Origin: Thermoplasmata archaeon | Lineage (GTDB): Archaea > Thermoplasmatota > Thermoplasmata > Methanomassiliicoccales > Methanomethylophilaceae | Reading direction: 5' to 3' | Length of the DNA stretch: 64,000 bases | Assembly (NCBI GenBank): GCA_015063135.1 | Contig: SUTA01000002.1 | Span: 1 to 64,000 of the forward strand | Part shown: positions 1-7,786 of the stretch, piece by piece | Numbering within the stretch: the first letter of the stretch is position 1 | Layout: every line of letters begins with the position of its first letter | Notes under the pieces: model-generated | Databases searched by the model: none | Told to the model about the DNA's origin: nothing | The model's input: only the letters and a program-made list of their open reading frames with translations | Translations under genes and position numbers: made by a program

Positions 1-110
1 ATGTCATGCGGGCCAGGGCCCGCATGACCGACGCCGCGGAGGCGGTACAGATGGTCAGAATCCTGAACATCTACAAGGAGTGCAGAATCTCAGCCAGGGG
101 GTCTGATCGA
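1..110 (+). CDS. 3' end of an unidentified gene (partial)
   Basis: The frame that starts at base 3 reads as a natural protein tail (about 35 residues, including RARMTDAAEAVQMVRILNIY) and then meets CGA at 108-110. After this the same frame becomes shadow-like and stays open to 854, overlapping the next gene on another frame. The helical tail has no motif I can name. The CGA end fits the stop-codon pattern seen throughout the window. The upstream part lies outside the window. Confidence 0.45.
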
Positions 111-171
111 ATTACCGAACACAGTTCCCAGGGTGGAAAACGGTTATATCGGTCGTTGAGAGTCTCGGTGC

Positions 172-1062
172 ATGGACCTCCGTCTGAGGACGTACCTGCT
201 ATTGGCGATATCCGTGCCTACACTGATGTCAATAATGGCCATCAGGATGTCCCTGGACTTCAATTTCGACGAGGTCAAGTACTATATCCTGATATGGTAC
301 GCCTGCCTCGTGCCGATCTACCTCCTCCTCTACGGGTTCCTGTTCGGGGAGGGGTACAGGCTGTTCAAGAGGGACCCGGCCAAGACGGAGATACCCGAGC
401 TCCGCTTCGTATCCTCCAGGATATGCTTCTTCGCCATGGCGTCATGCATCCTGGTTCTCTACGCCGCATCGCTCTGGCTGGTCGGGAGGGACGAGTACGT
501 CTACCCGCTCTACCTCATAGCCCCGGTGATGCTGCTCTCGCTGGTATGCGTGCTCTTCAGGAAGAAGCGCCGCATCGGGGACCATCTGCCCTCCACGCAG
601 ATCGCCGCCGTGATCTTCGTGAGCATGATAGCCTTGGTCCCATCCTATCTCATCCAGAACCACGAGGAGCGCGCCGACGAGGTCGAGGTCCAGGTGGTCT
701 TCGACGTCGTCAACCTCCAGGCGCCCATGGTGGAGGGGCACTACAACCTGAACTTCATCAACGAGTTGTTCTACGTCGAGGTGTTCGATACGGGGTTCGC
801 CACGTTCGGCTACGAGTCCGACAGGATCCGCTCCGGGGTATGGATGTCCTATGAGAATCCGTACTTCCTCGAGTTCACCCTCGCCGGTTACAAGTCGTGC
901 GATACGTACATTATAATAGTCGATACCGACGGCTCGGCGGTGGTCTTCAACCAGGAGACCGAGTTGGAAACCAAGGCGCTGTACGACAGGCTGGCCGCCA
1001 TCCACGGTGACGACCCGGCCGACGAACCGGACGAGCACCCCGACGAATTGGCCACCCTGCGA
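172..1062 (+). CDS. multi-pass membrane protein with soluble C-terminal domain
   Basis: Unrecognised 296-residue protein. It has about four or five hydrophobic segments within residues 1-165 (for example around 8-25, 35-58, 85-105, 112-130 and 145-163). A soluble region follows, ending in an acidic tail rich in Asp, Glu and Pro. A TTATAT element about 25 bp upstream supports the ATG at 172. The protein ends at CGA 1060-1062. Beyond that the frame is open to 1368, but the translation turns Arg/His-rich and overlaps the PPOx gene by 240 bases in another frame, so the extension is not credible. There is no CGA inside the 296 codons. Confidence 0.6.
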
Positions 1063-1126
1063 GCCCCTGGCTGCGCCACTCCGCCCACCGATACCGTTTT
1101 CTATCTTCCATGCGGATTCCGGCGGC

Positions 1127-1528
1127 ATGGCAAAACTCACCCCCGAGATCAAGGAGCTGATGAAGGGCCAGCGCATCTTCGCGTTCGCCACCGCATCCAA
1201 GGACGGCGTCCCCAACGTCGTGCCCGTCGGCATGCTCTTCGTCGCCGAGGACGACAACATATGGCTCGTGGACAACTTCCTGAACAAGACGCTCGCCAAT
1301 CTGAGGGAGAACCCCAGAGCGTCGTTCTACATCTGGTACCCCGACTGCGGCGAGTCCTATCAGGTTAAGTGCAGCGCCGAGATCCTCTCCTCCGGGCCCG
1401 ACTACGAGAAGGCCAGGGCCTTCGCCCACTCCATCAAGGAGACCTACCCGGCCAAGAACCTCGTCAGGCTGACCGTGGAGGACGTCTACTACGTCACCCC
1501 AGGCGACCACGCCGGGAAGAAGATCTGA
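1127..1528 (+). CDS. pyridoxamine 5'-phosphate oxidase-like flavin-binding protein
   Basis: A 133-residue split-barrel protein of the PPOx/FMN-binding family. The pattern is typical: an early FAFATASKDGVPNVVPVG strand, then a NIWLVDNFLNKTLANL segment and an NPRASFYIW strand. The family reduces or binds flavins, F420 or haem, and the substrate cannot be told from sequence. I chose the ATG at 1127 because residues encoded upstream are not family-like and include the tail region of the preceding gene. The gene ends in TGA. It lies 64 bases after the CGA end of the membrane protein and converges with the small gene at 1568-1744. Confidence 0.75.
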   Translation: MAKLTPEIKELMKGQRIFAFATASKDGVPNVVPVGMLFVAEDDNIWLVDNFLNKTLANLRENPRASFYIWYPDCGESYQVKCSAEILSSGPDYEKARAFAHSIKETYPAKNLVRLTVEDVYYVTPGDHAGKKI

Positions 1529-1550
1529 GAAAACCCTAAAAAGTTTTGAG

Positions 1551-1568
1551 ACGGGGGGCGACCCCCGT
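1551..1568. terminator. bidirectional hairpin between convergent genes
   Basis: The 7-bp inverted repeat ACGGGGG...CCCCCGT with a 4-base loop lies between the convergent PPOx gene (ends 1528) and the small membrane gene (ends 1568). It is a plausible shared transcription end, preceded by an A/T-rich stretch. No experimental support is possible here. Confidence 0.45.
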
Positions 1569-1744
1569 CAATCATCGTTGTCGTCGTCCTTCGGCTTGAG
1601 CATCTGGGGGGCCGCCCCCATGAGCGCGGTGAAGGGCACGAGGAGCATGCACCACCAGGTATTGCACATCAGCGAGAGCGCGACTCCCACGAAGACGCCC
1701 ACGATGGCGCCGAGGATCATGCCGTGCATGGCCCTAGTCTCCAT
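1568..1744 (-). CDS. small two-helix membrane protein
   Basis: A 58-residue hydrophobic protein with two membrane segments (about residues 8-26 and 29-47) and a C-terminal charged tail KPKDDDNDD that probably stays in the cytoplasm. It starts at an ATG overlapping the purB stop (TGATG), so it is probably translated by coupling in the purB transcript. It ends in TGA. I do not recognise the family. Its small size and its operon position behind purB are the only clues. Confidence 0.6.
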   Translation of the reverse strand: METRAMHGMILGAIVGVFVGVALSLMCNTWWCMLLVPFTALMGAAPQMLKPKDDDNDD

Positions 1745-3111
1745 CACTGCACCTCCCTTCCGGTGGCCTCCTCGGCCGCGGAGACCATCTTGTCGACGAT
1801 CTCCCTGCTCCCCCCGACGTAGTTGGAGGCGTCCATGGTGGCTGCGATCTCCTCGGGAGTGAGCACGCCCTTCAGGTCCTCCCTCTGCAGGAGGACGTCC
1901 CTCAGGTGCATGTTCTTCTCGACGGCGATCATCGAGGACTCCCTGATAATCTCGTGGGCGTCCTGCCTGCCGACCCCCTTCTCGGTGAGCTTCATCATGA
2001 GGGGCTCGGCCATGACCAGGCCCTGGGATGACTCGATGTTCTGGAGCATCTTGTCCCTGTGGACCTCCAGGCCCTCGAAGATCCAGTTCATCTTCTTCAG
2101 GATCTCGTCGGTCAGGATGAACACGTGGGGCAGGGTGAACCTCTCTGTGGAGGAGTTGGACAGGTCCCTCTCGTGCCAGAGGACCTGGCTCTCGAAGGTG
2201 GGGGTGACGAACGCCCTGACGACCCTGGCAAGCCCGCAGGCGTTCTCGGAGTTCATGGGGTTCCTCTTCTGGGCCATGGTGGAGCTCCCGACCTGCTTCT
2301 TGGCGTCGAAGTACTCGGAGGCCTCGCCGATCTCGGACCTCTGGAGGTTCCTGACCTCGGTGCCGTACCTCTCTATGGAGGTGGCGATGTTGGCCATGAG
2401 GCAGATTACCTCGGTGTACCTGTCGCGGCCGACCACCTGGGTGGCGGCTGGCTCGTAGGTCAGACCGAGGTCGTCCATGACGGCCCTCTGGATCTGGAAG
2501 AAGTTCTTGCCGAGCGCGGCGCCGGTCCCGACCGCCCCGGCCATCTTGCCGGCGCAGGCCCTGGGCATGCACTCGATGATCCTCTGCCTGTGCCTGAGCA
2601 TCTCCGCGATGTACCCGGCGATCTTGAAGCCGAAGGTTATCGGGATGGCGAACTGGGCGTGCGTCCTGCCTATCTCGAGGGTGTCCCTCTCCCTCTTGGC
2701 GACGACGGCCAGCGTGTAGATGAAGTTCTCCACGTCCTCCAGGATTATCTCCATGGCCGCCTTGATCTGCAGGGCGGTGGCGGTGTCGACGATGTCGTTG
2801 GATGTGGCGCCCAGGTGGACATACTTGCCGGCGTCCCCCTGGCACTTCTCGGTCATGGCCTTGACCATCGCCATCAGGTCGTGGCGGGTCTCGGACTCAA
2901 TCTCCTTGATCCTGTCGATGCTGACGACCTCCAGGCTGGCGACGCGGGTGATCTCCGCGGCATCCGCCTCGGATATGGTTCCGAGGGAGGCGTGCGCCCT
3001 GGCCAGGGCGGCTTCGACGTACATCTGGTTCTGGATGCGGCTCTCCTCGGAGAAGACCTGCTTCATCTCGGGGCGGCCGTACCTGTAATCCAAGGGACAG
3101 GAGTTGCTCAT
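1744..3111 (-). CDS. purB: adenylosuccinate lyase
   Basis: A 455-residue member of the fumarase/aspartase superfamily. It catalyses two steps of purine synthesis: SAICAR to AICAR plus fumarate, and adenylosuccinate to AMP plus fumarate. The family signature GSSTMAQKRNP is at about residues 275-285, the substrate-binding TSND at 103-106, and GRTHAQ at 148-153. Length is normal for PurB. Start ATG 3111 has a TTTAAAA box about 33 bp upstream. The stop is TGA, overlapped by the next gene. In-frame CGA is absent from all 455 codons although the protein has many arginines, which are encoded mainly by AGG and CGC. Confidence 0.95.
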   Translation of the reverse strand: MSNSCPLDYRYGRPEMKQVFSEESRIQNQMYVEAALARAHASLGTISEADAAEITRVASLEVVSIDRIKEIESETRHDLMAMVKAMTEKCQGDAGKYVHLGATSNDIVDTATALQIKAAMEIILEDVENFIYTLAVVAKRERDTLEIGRTHAQFAIPITFGFKIAGYIAEMLRHRQRIIECMPRACAGKMAGAVGTGAALGKNFFQIQRAVMDDLGLTYEPAATQVVGRDRYTEVICLMANIATSIERYGTEVRNLQRSEIGEASEYFDAKKQVGSSTMAQKRNPMNSENACGLARVVRAFVTPTFESQVLWHERDLSNSSTERFTLPHVFILTDEILKKMNWIFEGLEVHRDKMLQNIESSQGLVMAEPLMMKLTEKGVGRQDAHEIIRESSMIAVEKNMHLRDVLLQREDLKGVLTPEEIAATMDASNYVGGSREIVDKMVSAAEEATGREVQ

Positions 3112-3114
3112 TTG

Positions 3115-3147
3115 AATCGTGGCGACGATTGCATATCTCGTTTAAAA
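3115..3147 (-). promoter_or_regulatory. purB promoter with inverted repeat at the start site
   Basis: On the minus strand a T/A-rich box (TTTAAAA on plus, 3141-3147) lies about 30 bp before the purB ATG. A perfect inverted repeat AATCGT-GGCG-ACGATT (3115-3130) sits between the box and the start codon, where a repressor could block initiation. This is a sequence-only inference. Confidence 0.35.
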
Positions 3148-3174
3148 GGGTAGCCATGAGGGGGAAGGGGTTTG

Positions 3175-3194
3175 GGGCCCCCTATTGGGGGCCC
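3175..3194 (-). terminator. GC-rich hairpin behind the 3205-4191 gene
   Basis: GGGCCCCC-TATT-GGGGGCCC is a perfect 8-bp stem just past the stop of the minus-strand gene at 3205. It separates that gene from the purB promoter and probably ends transcription. Confidence 0.5.
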
Positions 3195-3204
3195 TGGAAA
3201 GGTT

Positions 3205-4191
3205 TCAGTGCGTGGTGACCGCGTCGCAGTCCTGCAGGGCGTAGGTGACTTCCAACTCCATGATGTGGCTGTCATCATCCGGGATGTGGTTGAGGACGGT
3301 GCACTGGTAGAGGACGTCGTCCTGGCCGTAGTAGAAGTCGTAGACGGCTTCGAAGCCCGGTCCGATGGCCACGCTGTACTTCTGGGAGGTGACCTGGCGC
3401 TCTCCGTAGGCGGTCATGATGGTGGGCGACTTCTTCTCGCCGGGGATGATTCCGTCGCCGTAGGTCTCGACGAGGAACTGGTAGGCTTCGCTGAAGGAGT
3501 AGAACTGCATCGCTCCGGCCTTGGAGACGGTGGTCTCCTCGCCCTTGAACTTGTACTGGTCGCCGGTGATGCTCTCGAGCTCCATGGCCTTCCTGGACTC
3601 GCCGGTCTGCTGCATGTGGTAGGCGTACTTGTAGCCGCCCATGAGGGTCTCGGTGATCTTGATGGAGAGCTCTCCGGTGACGAGGGTGGTGCTCTCCTCG
3701 GTGGGTGCGAGCATCTTCACATCGTACTTGTAGAAGGAGTCGTTGGAGATCTCCTGGTCCTCGATGCCCTTGGTGACGTCGAGGTTGGTGTCGGCGAGGG
3801 TGGCGTTCTTGTCATCCCCGGCCATCTTCAACATGACGCCCGATTCCTTGATGATATAGACCTCTCCGGTCTCCTCATCATCGGTAACCTCATACACGTA
3901 GCACTCGTAGTCGGTGCCCTTGTACCTCATGGTCTGTTCGCCGGTGAGGGTGCCCTCTCCGTCGAAGTAGAGCCACTCGAGGAAGTCGTTCGCCTGGCCG
4001 CTCTCCTCGTAGTTGAGGGTTACGGTCACGCTGTTTTTAAGCTCGATCTCGTCCCCGACCGCGATGTCCCTGAGGGTCTCGTAGTGGTCGGCGGAGTCCT
4101 TGTCCTTGTTCAGGACGAAGACGTAAACGCAGGCGCCGGCCACGATGAGGATGGCCACGACTGCAATCGCGATTATGGCTTTGGAATCCAT
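3205..4191 (-). CDS. membrane-anchored extracytoplasmic protein, unknown function
   Basis: A 328-residue protein with one N-terminal hydrophobic helix (about residues 5-28, followed by Lys/Asp), so it is anchored or secreted by that helix. The rest is a beta-rich, acidic, Thr/Tyr-rich domain as seen in archaeal surface proteins. It has no cysteine pair or catalytic motif I can name. Promoter: ATTATAAA on plus 4211-4218, about 25 bp before the ATG, suggesting a nearly leaderless message. It ends in TGA followed by a strong hairpin, so it is probably a single-gene transcript. Confidence 0.6.
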   Translation of the reverse strand: MDSKAIIAIAVVAILIVAGACVYVFVLNKDKDSADHYETLRDIAVGDEIELKNSVTVTLNYEESGQANDFLEWLYFDGEGTLTGEQTMRYKGTDYECYVYEVTDDEETGEVYIIKESGVMLKMAGDDKNATLADTNLDVTKGIEDQEISNDSFYKYDVKMLAPTEESTTLVTGELSIKITETLMGGYKYAYHMQQTGESRKAMELESITGDQYKFKGEETTVSKAGAMQFYSFSEAYQFLVETYGDGIIPGEKKSPTIMTAYGERQVTSQKYSVAIGPGFEAVYDFYYGQDDVLYQCTVLNHIPDDDSHIMELEVTYALQDCDAVTTH

Positions 4192-4210
4192 GGCTCCGAA
4201 TCGAAGTTGG

Positions 4211-4218
4211 ATTATAAA
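4211..4218 (-). promoter_or_regulatory. TATA box of the 3205-4191 gene
   Basis: ATTATAAA (read on plus; TTTATAAT on minus) is centred about 24 bp upstream of the ATG at 4191. This is the usual archaeal TATA-to-start distance for leaderless genes. Confidence 0.5.
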
Positions 4219-4292
4219 GGTCTTACTTGACGATGTTCAAATGGGATACGTCGCGATATATGCCCAGATGCCGGAAGTCGTGATGCAAACAC

Positions 4293-4312
4293 TTATATGC
4301 GAGTCCTATATG
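4293..4312 (+). promoter_or_regulatory. TATA boxes of the coiled-coil gene
   Basis: TTATAT at 4293-4298 and a second box, CTATATG, at 4306-4312 precede the ATG at 4379. They would give a leader of about 45-60 bases. Confidence 0.4.
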
Positions 4313-4378
4313 TGCTTTAATTAAAGTGGACCGTGCTTACTCATGGTCGCGTCGAATACGAATTGAGTGTGAAAATTT

Positions 4379-5350
4379 ATGGATAATGATTTGGAGGCAA
4401 CTCAGCAGCAGATTTCTCAGGAAGAGGAGCAGATCCAGGCGACCGAAGAGGCAGTCGGGGAGACCGTCGAGACGGAGGCCGTCGAATCTACCGAGGAGCT
4501 GGAAGACAAGGCCGCGACCAACGAGGACGCGGAGGAGCACAGGAAGCGCAGGGACGAGCTGAACAACCAGACCAAGGAGTGGAAAGCGAAGAGGGATGCC
4601 CTCAACGCCCAGGTTAGGGAACTCGTCGACGAGGCCGGAAAGTGCAGGGAGGAGCGCGACCAGCTCAACCAGAAAGTCAGGGAGACGAAGGAGCTCAGGG
4701 ACGAGTGGAACCAGAAGGTCACCGCCCTCAAGGAGCAGCTCGCCCCCTACAGGACTGAGAAGAGCGAGGAGAAGGACCAGGTCCCCCTCAAGCAGCTGAA
4801 GAAGCAACTCCAGGATCTCGAGTACACTCAGCAGACCAAATCCCTCAGCTCCGAGAAGGAGAAGGAGGTCGTCAAGCAGATCGGCATCCTCGCCAAGCAG
4901 ATCCAGGAGAGGGAGAAGGCCTACGAGCAGAACGATGAGATCAAGACCCTCGTCGCCCAGCTCAGGGAGGCCAAGGCCCAGGCCGAGACGTACCACCACC
5001 AGGTTTCCGAGTACGCCGAGGCTGCTCAGGCCGCCCACGACAGGATGATCGGCTACTACGAGCAGGCCGATAAGCTCAGGAAGGAGGCCGACGCTGCACA
5101 GGCGAAGTTCATCGAGTGCAAGCAGGCTGCCGACGAGGAGCACAAGAAGCACATCGAGCAGATCAAGTCCCTCCACGAGATGGACAAGGGCGCTGCCGAC
5201 AACAGGGGAGGCAAGAAGAACTCCGTCCGCAAGAAGAAGACGGACGCCGACGGCAAGAAGGAGGCCAAGGAGATCTTCGAGCGCTTCAAGGCTGGAGAGA
5301 AGCTCTCCACCGAGGACCTCATGGCCCTCCAGAAGTCCGGATACCTTTGA
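4379..5350 (+). CDS. coiled-coil protein (COG1340-like)
   Basis: A 323-residue, highly charged protein that is almost wholly predicted coiled coil (about residues 40-260), rich in Glu, Lys, Gln and Ala heptads with no hydrophobic core domain. A basic stretch (GGKKNSVRKKKTDADGKK) near residues 277-295 is followed by a short helical C-terminus ending KSGYL. This architecture matches the archaeal coiled-coil proteins grouped as COG1340, whose function is not established. It ends in TGA and is followed at once by a hairpin terminator. Confidence 0.7.
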   Translation: MDNDLEATQQQISQEEEQIQATEEAVGETVETEAVESTEELEDKAATNEDAEEHRKRRDELNNQTKEWKAKRDALNAQVRELVDEAGKCREERDQLNQKVRETKELRDEWNQKVTALKEQLAPYRTEKSEEKDQVPLKQLKKQLQDLEYTQQTKSLSSEKEKEVVKQIGILAKQIQEREKAYEQNDEIKTLVAQLREAKAQAETYHHQVSEYAEAAQAAHDRMIGYYEQADKLRKEADAAQAKFIECKQAADEEHKKHIEQIKSLHEMDKGAADNRGGKKNSVRKKKTDADGKKEAKEIFERFKAGEKLSTEDLMALQKSGYL

Positions 5351-5359
5351 GACTTTCAA

Positions 5360-5377
5360 GGGGGCCTTAAGGCCCCC
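5360..5377 (+). terminator. hairpin terminator after the coiled-coil gene
   Basis: Perfect 7-bp stem GGGGGCC-TTAA-GGCCCCC starting 10 bases after the stop, then a T-rich tail (AAACTTTTTAG and TTTACTTTTC). Confidence 0.6.
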
Positions 5378-5464
5378 ACTTAAACTTTTTAGCTTTCACG
5401 TTTACTTTTCATTTTCATCGCTTTATTGACAAAATCATTATATACTCATCCAACTAATCGTAGG

Positions 5465-5545
5465 GTTGCAGGGAACGGCCAGGCTGTAGAGTGCATCCCA
5501 TCCCTTCTTATTTCTGGCCGTCCCCCAAGTCTCCTGATTTTCTCC
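5465..5545 (+). ncRNA. candidate small RNA between the coiled-coil gene and srp54
   Basis: A TATA-like box (CATTATATAC, 5436-5445) predicts a transcript start near 5465. The following bases form a 12-position stem with one mismatch: GGGAACGGCCAG (5471-5482) against CTGGCCGTCCCC (5514-5525), with a 31-base loop. A T-rich stretch (TGATTTTCTCC, about 5533-5545) could end it. No ORF with coding character covers it. I cannot match it to SRP RNA, RNase P, tRNA or an H/ACA guide (no ACA box at the 3' end). It could also be a leader element for srp54. Confidence 0.35.
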
Positions 5546-5584
5546 CCTGATTGTATCACTTTCCCCGTGCGTGCGCATGATAGG

Positions 5585-5592
5585 TTATTATA
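5585..5592 (+). promoter_or_regulatory. TATA box of srp54
   Basis: TTATTATA about 30-35 bp before the ATG at 5622. An alternating CGCGCG/ATTATACGCG stretch follows up to the start. Confidence 0.4.
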
Positions 5593-5621
5593 GACGCGCG
5601 CGATTATACGCGTGATTTGCA

Positions 5622-6974
5622 ATGGTCATGGAAGGATTGGGAAAATCCCTCAGGAACGTGCTCGGCCGCATCGGTGGCGCATCATCGGTCGACGACGAGC
5701 TCATCAAGGACATCTGCAAGGATCTCCAGCGCGCCCTGCTCGAAGCCGATGTGAACGTCCAGCTGGTCCTGGATCTTACCAACAGGGTCAAGGACCGCGC
5801 CACCAACGAGCCCCCCGCCGCAGGCAGGAGCCTCAAGGACCACATCACGCAGATCATCTACCAGGAGCTCGTCAGGCTCGTCGACAATGGCGAGGGGCTG
5901 GAGCTCAAGCCCCAGACCATCATGATGGTCGGATTGTACGGTCAGGGTAAGACCACGACCACCGGCAAGCTGGCGCTGTACTTCTCGAAGAAGGGATTCT
6001 CGGTCGGCCTGATCGGAGCCGACGTCTACAGGCCCGCCGCCCTGGACCAGCTAAAGCAGCTCGGCGAGAAGGTCGGCGTCGAAGTCTACGGGGAGCCCGG
6101 GGAGTCCGACGCGGCTGGTATCGCCAAGAGGGGTATGGAGCACTTCAAGGACAAGAAGATCGTCATCATCGATACCTCCGGACGCCACGCGCTCGAGGAC
6201 GACCTCATCCAGGAGATCAAGGACATCGCCGCGGTCACCAAGCCCGAGGAGAGGATCCTCGTGCTCGACTCGCAGGTCGGTCAGCAGGCCGGACCGCAGG
6301 CCCAGGCCTTCCACGAGGCCGTCGGGGTCACCGGCGTCATCCTCACCAAGATGGACGGTACGGCGAAGGGAGGAGGCGCGATCTCGGCCATCTCCAAGAC
6401 CAACGCCAGGATCGTCTTCCTGGGAACCGGGGAGCACATCCGCGACCTGGAGCCCTTCGACGCCAAGAAGTTCATATCGAGGCTCCTCGGAATGGGGGAC
6501 CTCTCGTCCCTGGTTCAGCTCGCATCCGAGGAGATCGACGACCAGGAGGCAGCCGAACGCGTCGGACGCGCCATAATGAGCGGCAAGTTCACGCTCAACG
6601 ACATGTACTACCAGATGGCCGCCGTCGGCAAGATGGGCACCCTGGACAAGATCATGAGCATGATCCCCGGCATGAGCAACATGGAGGACAAGATCGACTT
6701 CGAGGCCTCCCAGAAGAGGCTCGAGGTCTTCAGGACCATCATGGACTCCATGACCAACGAGGAGAAGGAGGACCCCAGCATAATCAAGTCCCGTCGCATC
6801 GAGAGGATCGCCGACGGGTCTGGTGTCACCCCCCACGACGTCAGGGAGCTGCTCAAGCAGTACAACCAGAGCAAGAAGATGATGACGTCCATCGGCAAGA
6901 ACCGCAAGATGAGGAAGCAGTTCCTCAAGCAGATGGGCGGAATCGACCTGGACAGCCTCCAGGACCTCCAGTGA
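5622..6974 (+). CDS. srp54: signal recognition particle 54 kDa GTPase
   Basis: A 450-residue SRP54. It binds signal peptides of nascent membrane proteins and, with 7S RNA and FtsY, delivers ribosomes to the Sec translocon. It has an N-terminal helical bundle, then the NG GTPase with G1 GLYGQGKTTTTGK (about residues 107-119), a DTSGRH motif in place of the common DTAGR, TKMDG, and a Met-rich M domain from about 330 (MIPGMSNMEDK, then the RRIERIADGSG RNA-binding helix). Normal length; TGA stop. The trmY gene follows after 4 bases, probably in the same transcript. No CGA codon occurs in 450 codons. Confidence 0.96.
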   Translation: MVMEGLGKSLRNVLGRIGGASSVDDELIKDICKDLQRALLEADVNVQLVLDLTNRVKDRATNEPPAAGRSLKDHITQIIYQELVRLVDNGEGLELKPQTIMMVGLYGQGKTTTTGKLALYFSKKGFSVGLIGADVYRPAALDQLKQLGEKVGVEVYGEPGESDAAGIAKRGMEHFKDKKIVIIDTSGRHALEDDLIQEIKDIAAVTKPEERILVLDSQVGQQAGPQAQAFHEAVGVTGVILTKMDGTAKGGGAISAISKTNARIVFLGTGEHIRDLEPFDAKKFISRLLGMGDLSSLVQLASEEIDDQEAAERVGRAIMSGKFTLNDMYYQMAAVGKMGTLDKIMSMIPGMSNMEDKIDFEASQKRLEVFRTIMDSMTNEEKEDPSIIKSRRIERIADGSGVTPHDVRELLKQYNQSKKMMTSIGKNRKMRKQFLKQMGGIDLDSLQDLQ

Positions 6975-6978
6975 TCTG

Positions 6979-7581
6979 ATGCGCTACTTCGTGATCACCG
7001 GCCACAGGGCCTACACCACGGGCAACTTCAAGCTCGACGATATAGCCGGCGGCGCCGGCAGGCTGGACATACTCGTCCGCTGCGTCAACTCCGCGTTCTT
7101 CCTCAGCCACAACCTCAGGAAGGACGTCGAGGCATACCTCGTCCTGGAGGGCGGGGAGGACGCGCCCAAGACGGTGATATTCAGGGGCGAGGAGCTCAGG
7201 TACCTCAACCCCGACGAGAGGAGCACGGCGTCGCTGATCAGGAACGCCCTCATGAAGCAGGTCGGGAAGGACCAGGAGGTCAGGGCCTCCCCCGGGGTTT
7301 ATGTGACCCGGATGTCCTTCGCCGACGTCATATCCAAGCTTGCCGGCCTCGGGAGCTTCGTCTACCTCAAGGAGGACGGCATAGACTGCAGGGAATACGA
7401 GTTCCCGCAGAATCCAATCTTCGTCCTGGGGGATAACCAGGACCTTACCGAGGCGGAGGAGGAACTCCTCGTCTCGCACGATCCGGACAGGATCAACATC
7501 GGGCCAAGGAGCCTGCATGCGGACCACTGCATGATCATCGTGCACAACGAGGCGGACCGCAGGGAAGCGGAGGAGCGATAA
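6979..7581 (+). CDS. trmY: tRNA pseudouridine(54) N1-methyltransferase
   Basis: A 200-residue SPOUT methyltransferase of the archaeal TrmY family. It makes N1-methylpseudouridine at position 54 of the tRNA T-loop from S-adenosylmethionine. Signature features are the N-terminal MRYFVITGHRAYTTGNFKLDD and the cofactor-knot strand FVLGDNQDLTE near residues 147-157. It lies 4 bases behind srp54 and 1 base ahead of the zinc-ribbon gene. The last sense codon before TAA is CGA (7576-7578). If CGA is a stop here, this is a tandem stop and the protein has 199 residues. Confidence 0.93.
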   Translation: MRYFVITGHRAYTTGNFKLDDIAGGAGRLDILVRCVNSAFFLSHNLRKDVEAYLVLEGGEDAPKTVIFRGEELRYLNPDERSTASLIRNALMKQVGKDQEVRASPGVYVTRMSFADVISKLAGLGSFVYLKEDGIDCREYEFPQNPIFVLGDNQDLTEAEEELLVSHDPDRINIGPRSLHADHCMIIVHNEADRREAEER

Positions 7582-7582
7582 T

Positions 7583-7786
7583 ATGGCAGAGTTCACGGAG
7601 AAGATACCCCAGCACAGGCACTGCGCCGGATGCGGGAAGGCGTTCGTCGGAGATGGAAGGTTCTGCAGCGAAGGCTGCCAGGCCGAATCCGCCAAAGAGG
7701 TCAAGGGCAAGCTGAAGAAGCTCGTCCTCATCTGGGTGGCCATCGTCGTGGTAACGGTCGTCCTCGTGGTGGCAGTCGGGTTATGA
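7583..7786 (+). CDS. zinc-ribbon single-pass membrane protein (DUF2116-like)
   Basis: A 67-residue protein with two CxxC-like pairs (CAGCGKAF and CSEGCQ, about residues 14-34) that probably bind one zinc ion, then a basic linker (KGKLKK) and a C-terminal membrane helix of 20 hydrophobic residues. This matches the small DUF2116 family common in archaea; its role is unknown. It ends in TGA overlapped by the next ATG (TTATGA), so it is translationally coupled to the CoaD fusion gene. Confidence 0.75.
   Translation: MAEFTEKIPQHRHCAGCGKAFVGDGRFCSEGCQAESAKEVKGKLKKLVLIWVAIVVVTVVLVVAVGL

Noticed and set aside
172-1368. Frameshifts or sequencing indels to explain over-long frames at gene ends (here, 8722, 12555 and others)
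   Set aside because: Indels would occur anywhere in genes and in either direction. Instead the over-runs all start exactly at a CGA at the natural C-terminus, while gene interiors show no frame breaks. One shared codon explains all cases.
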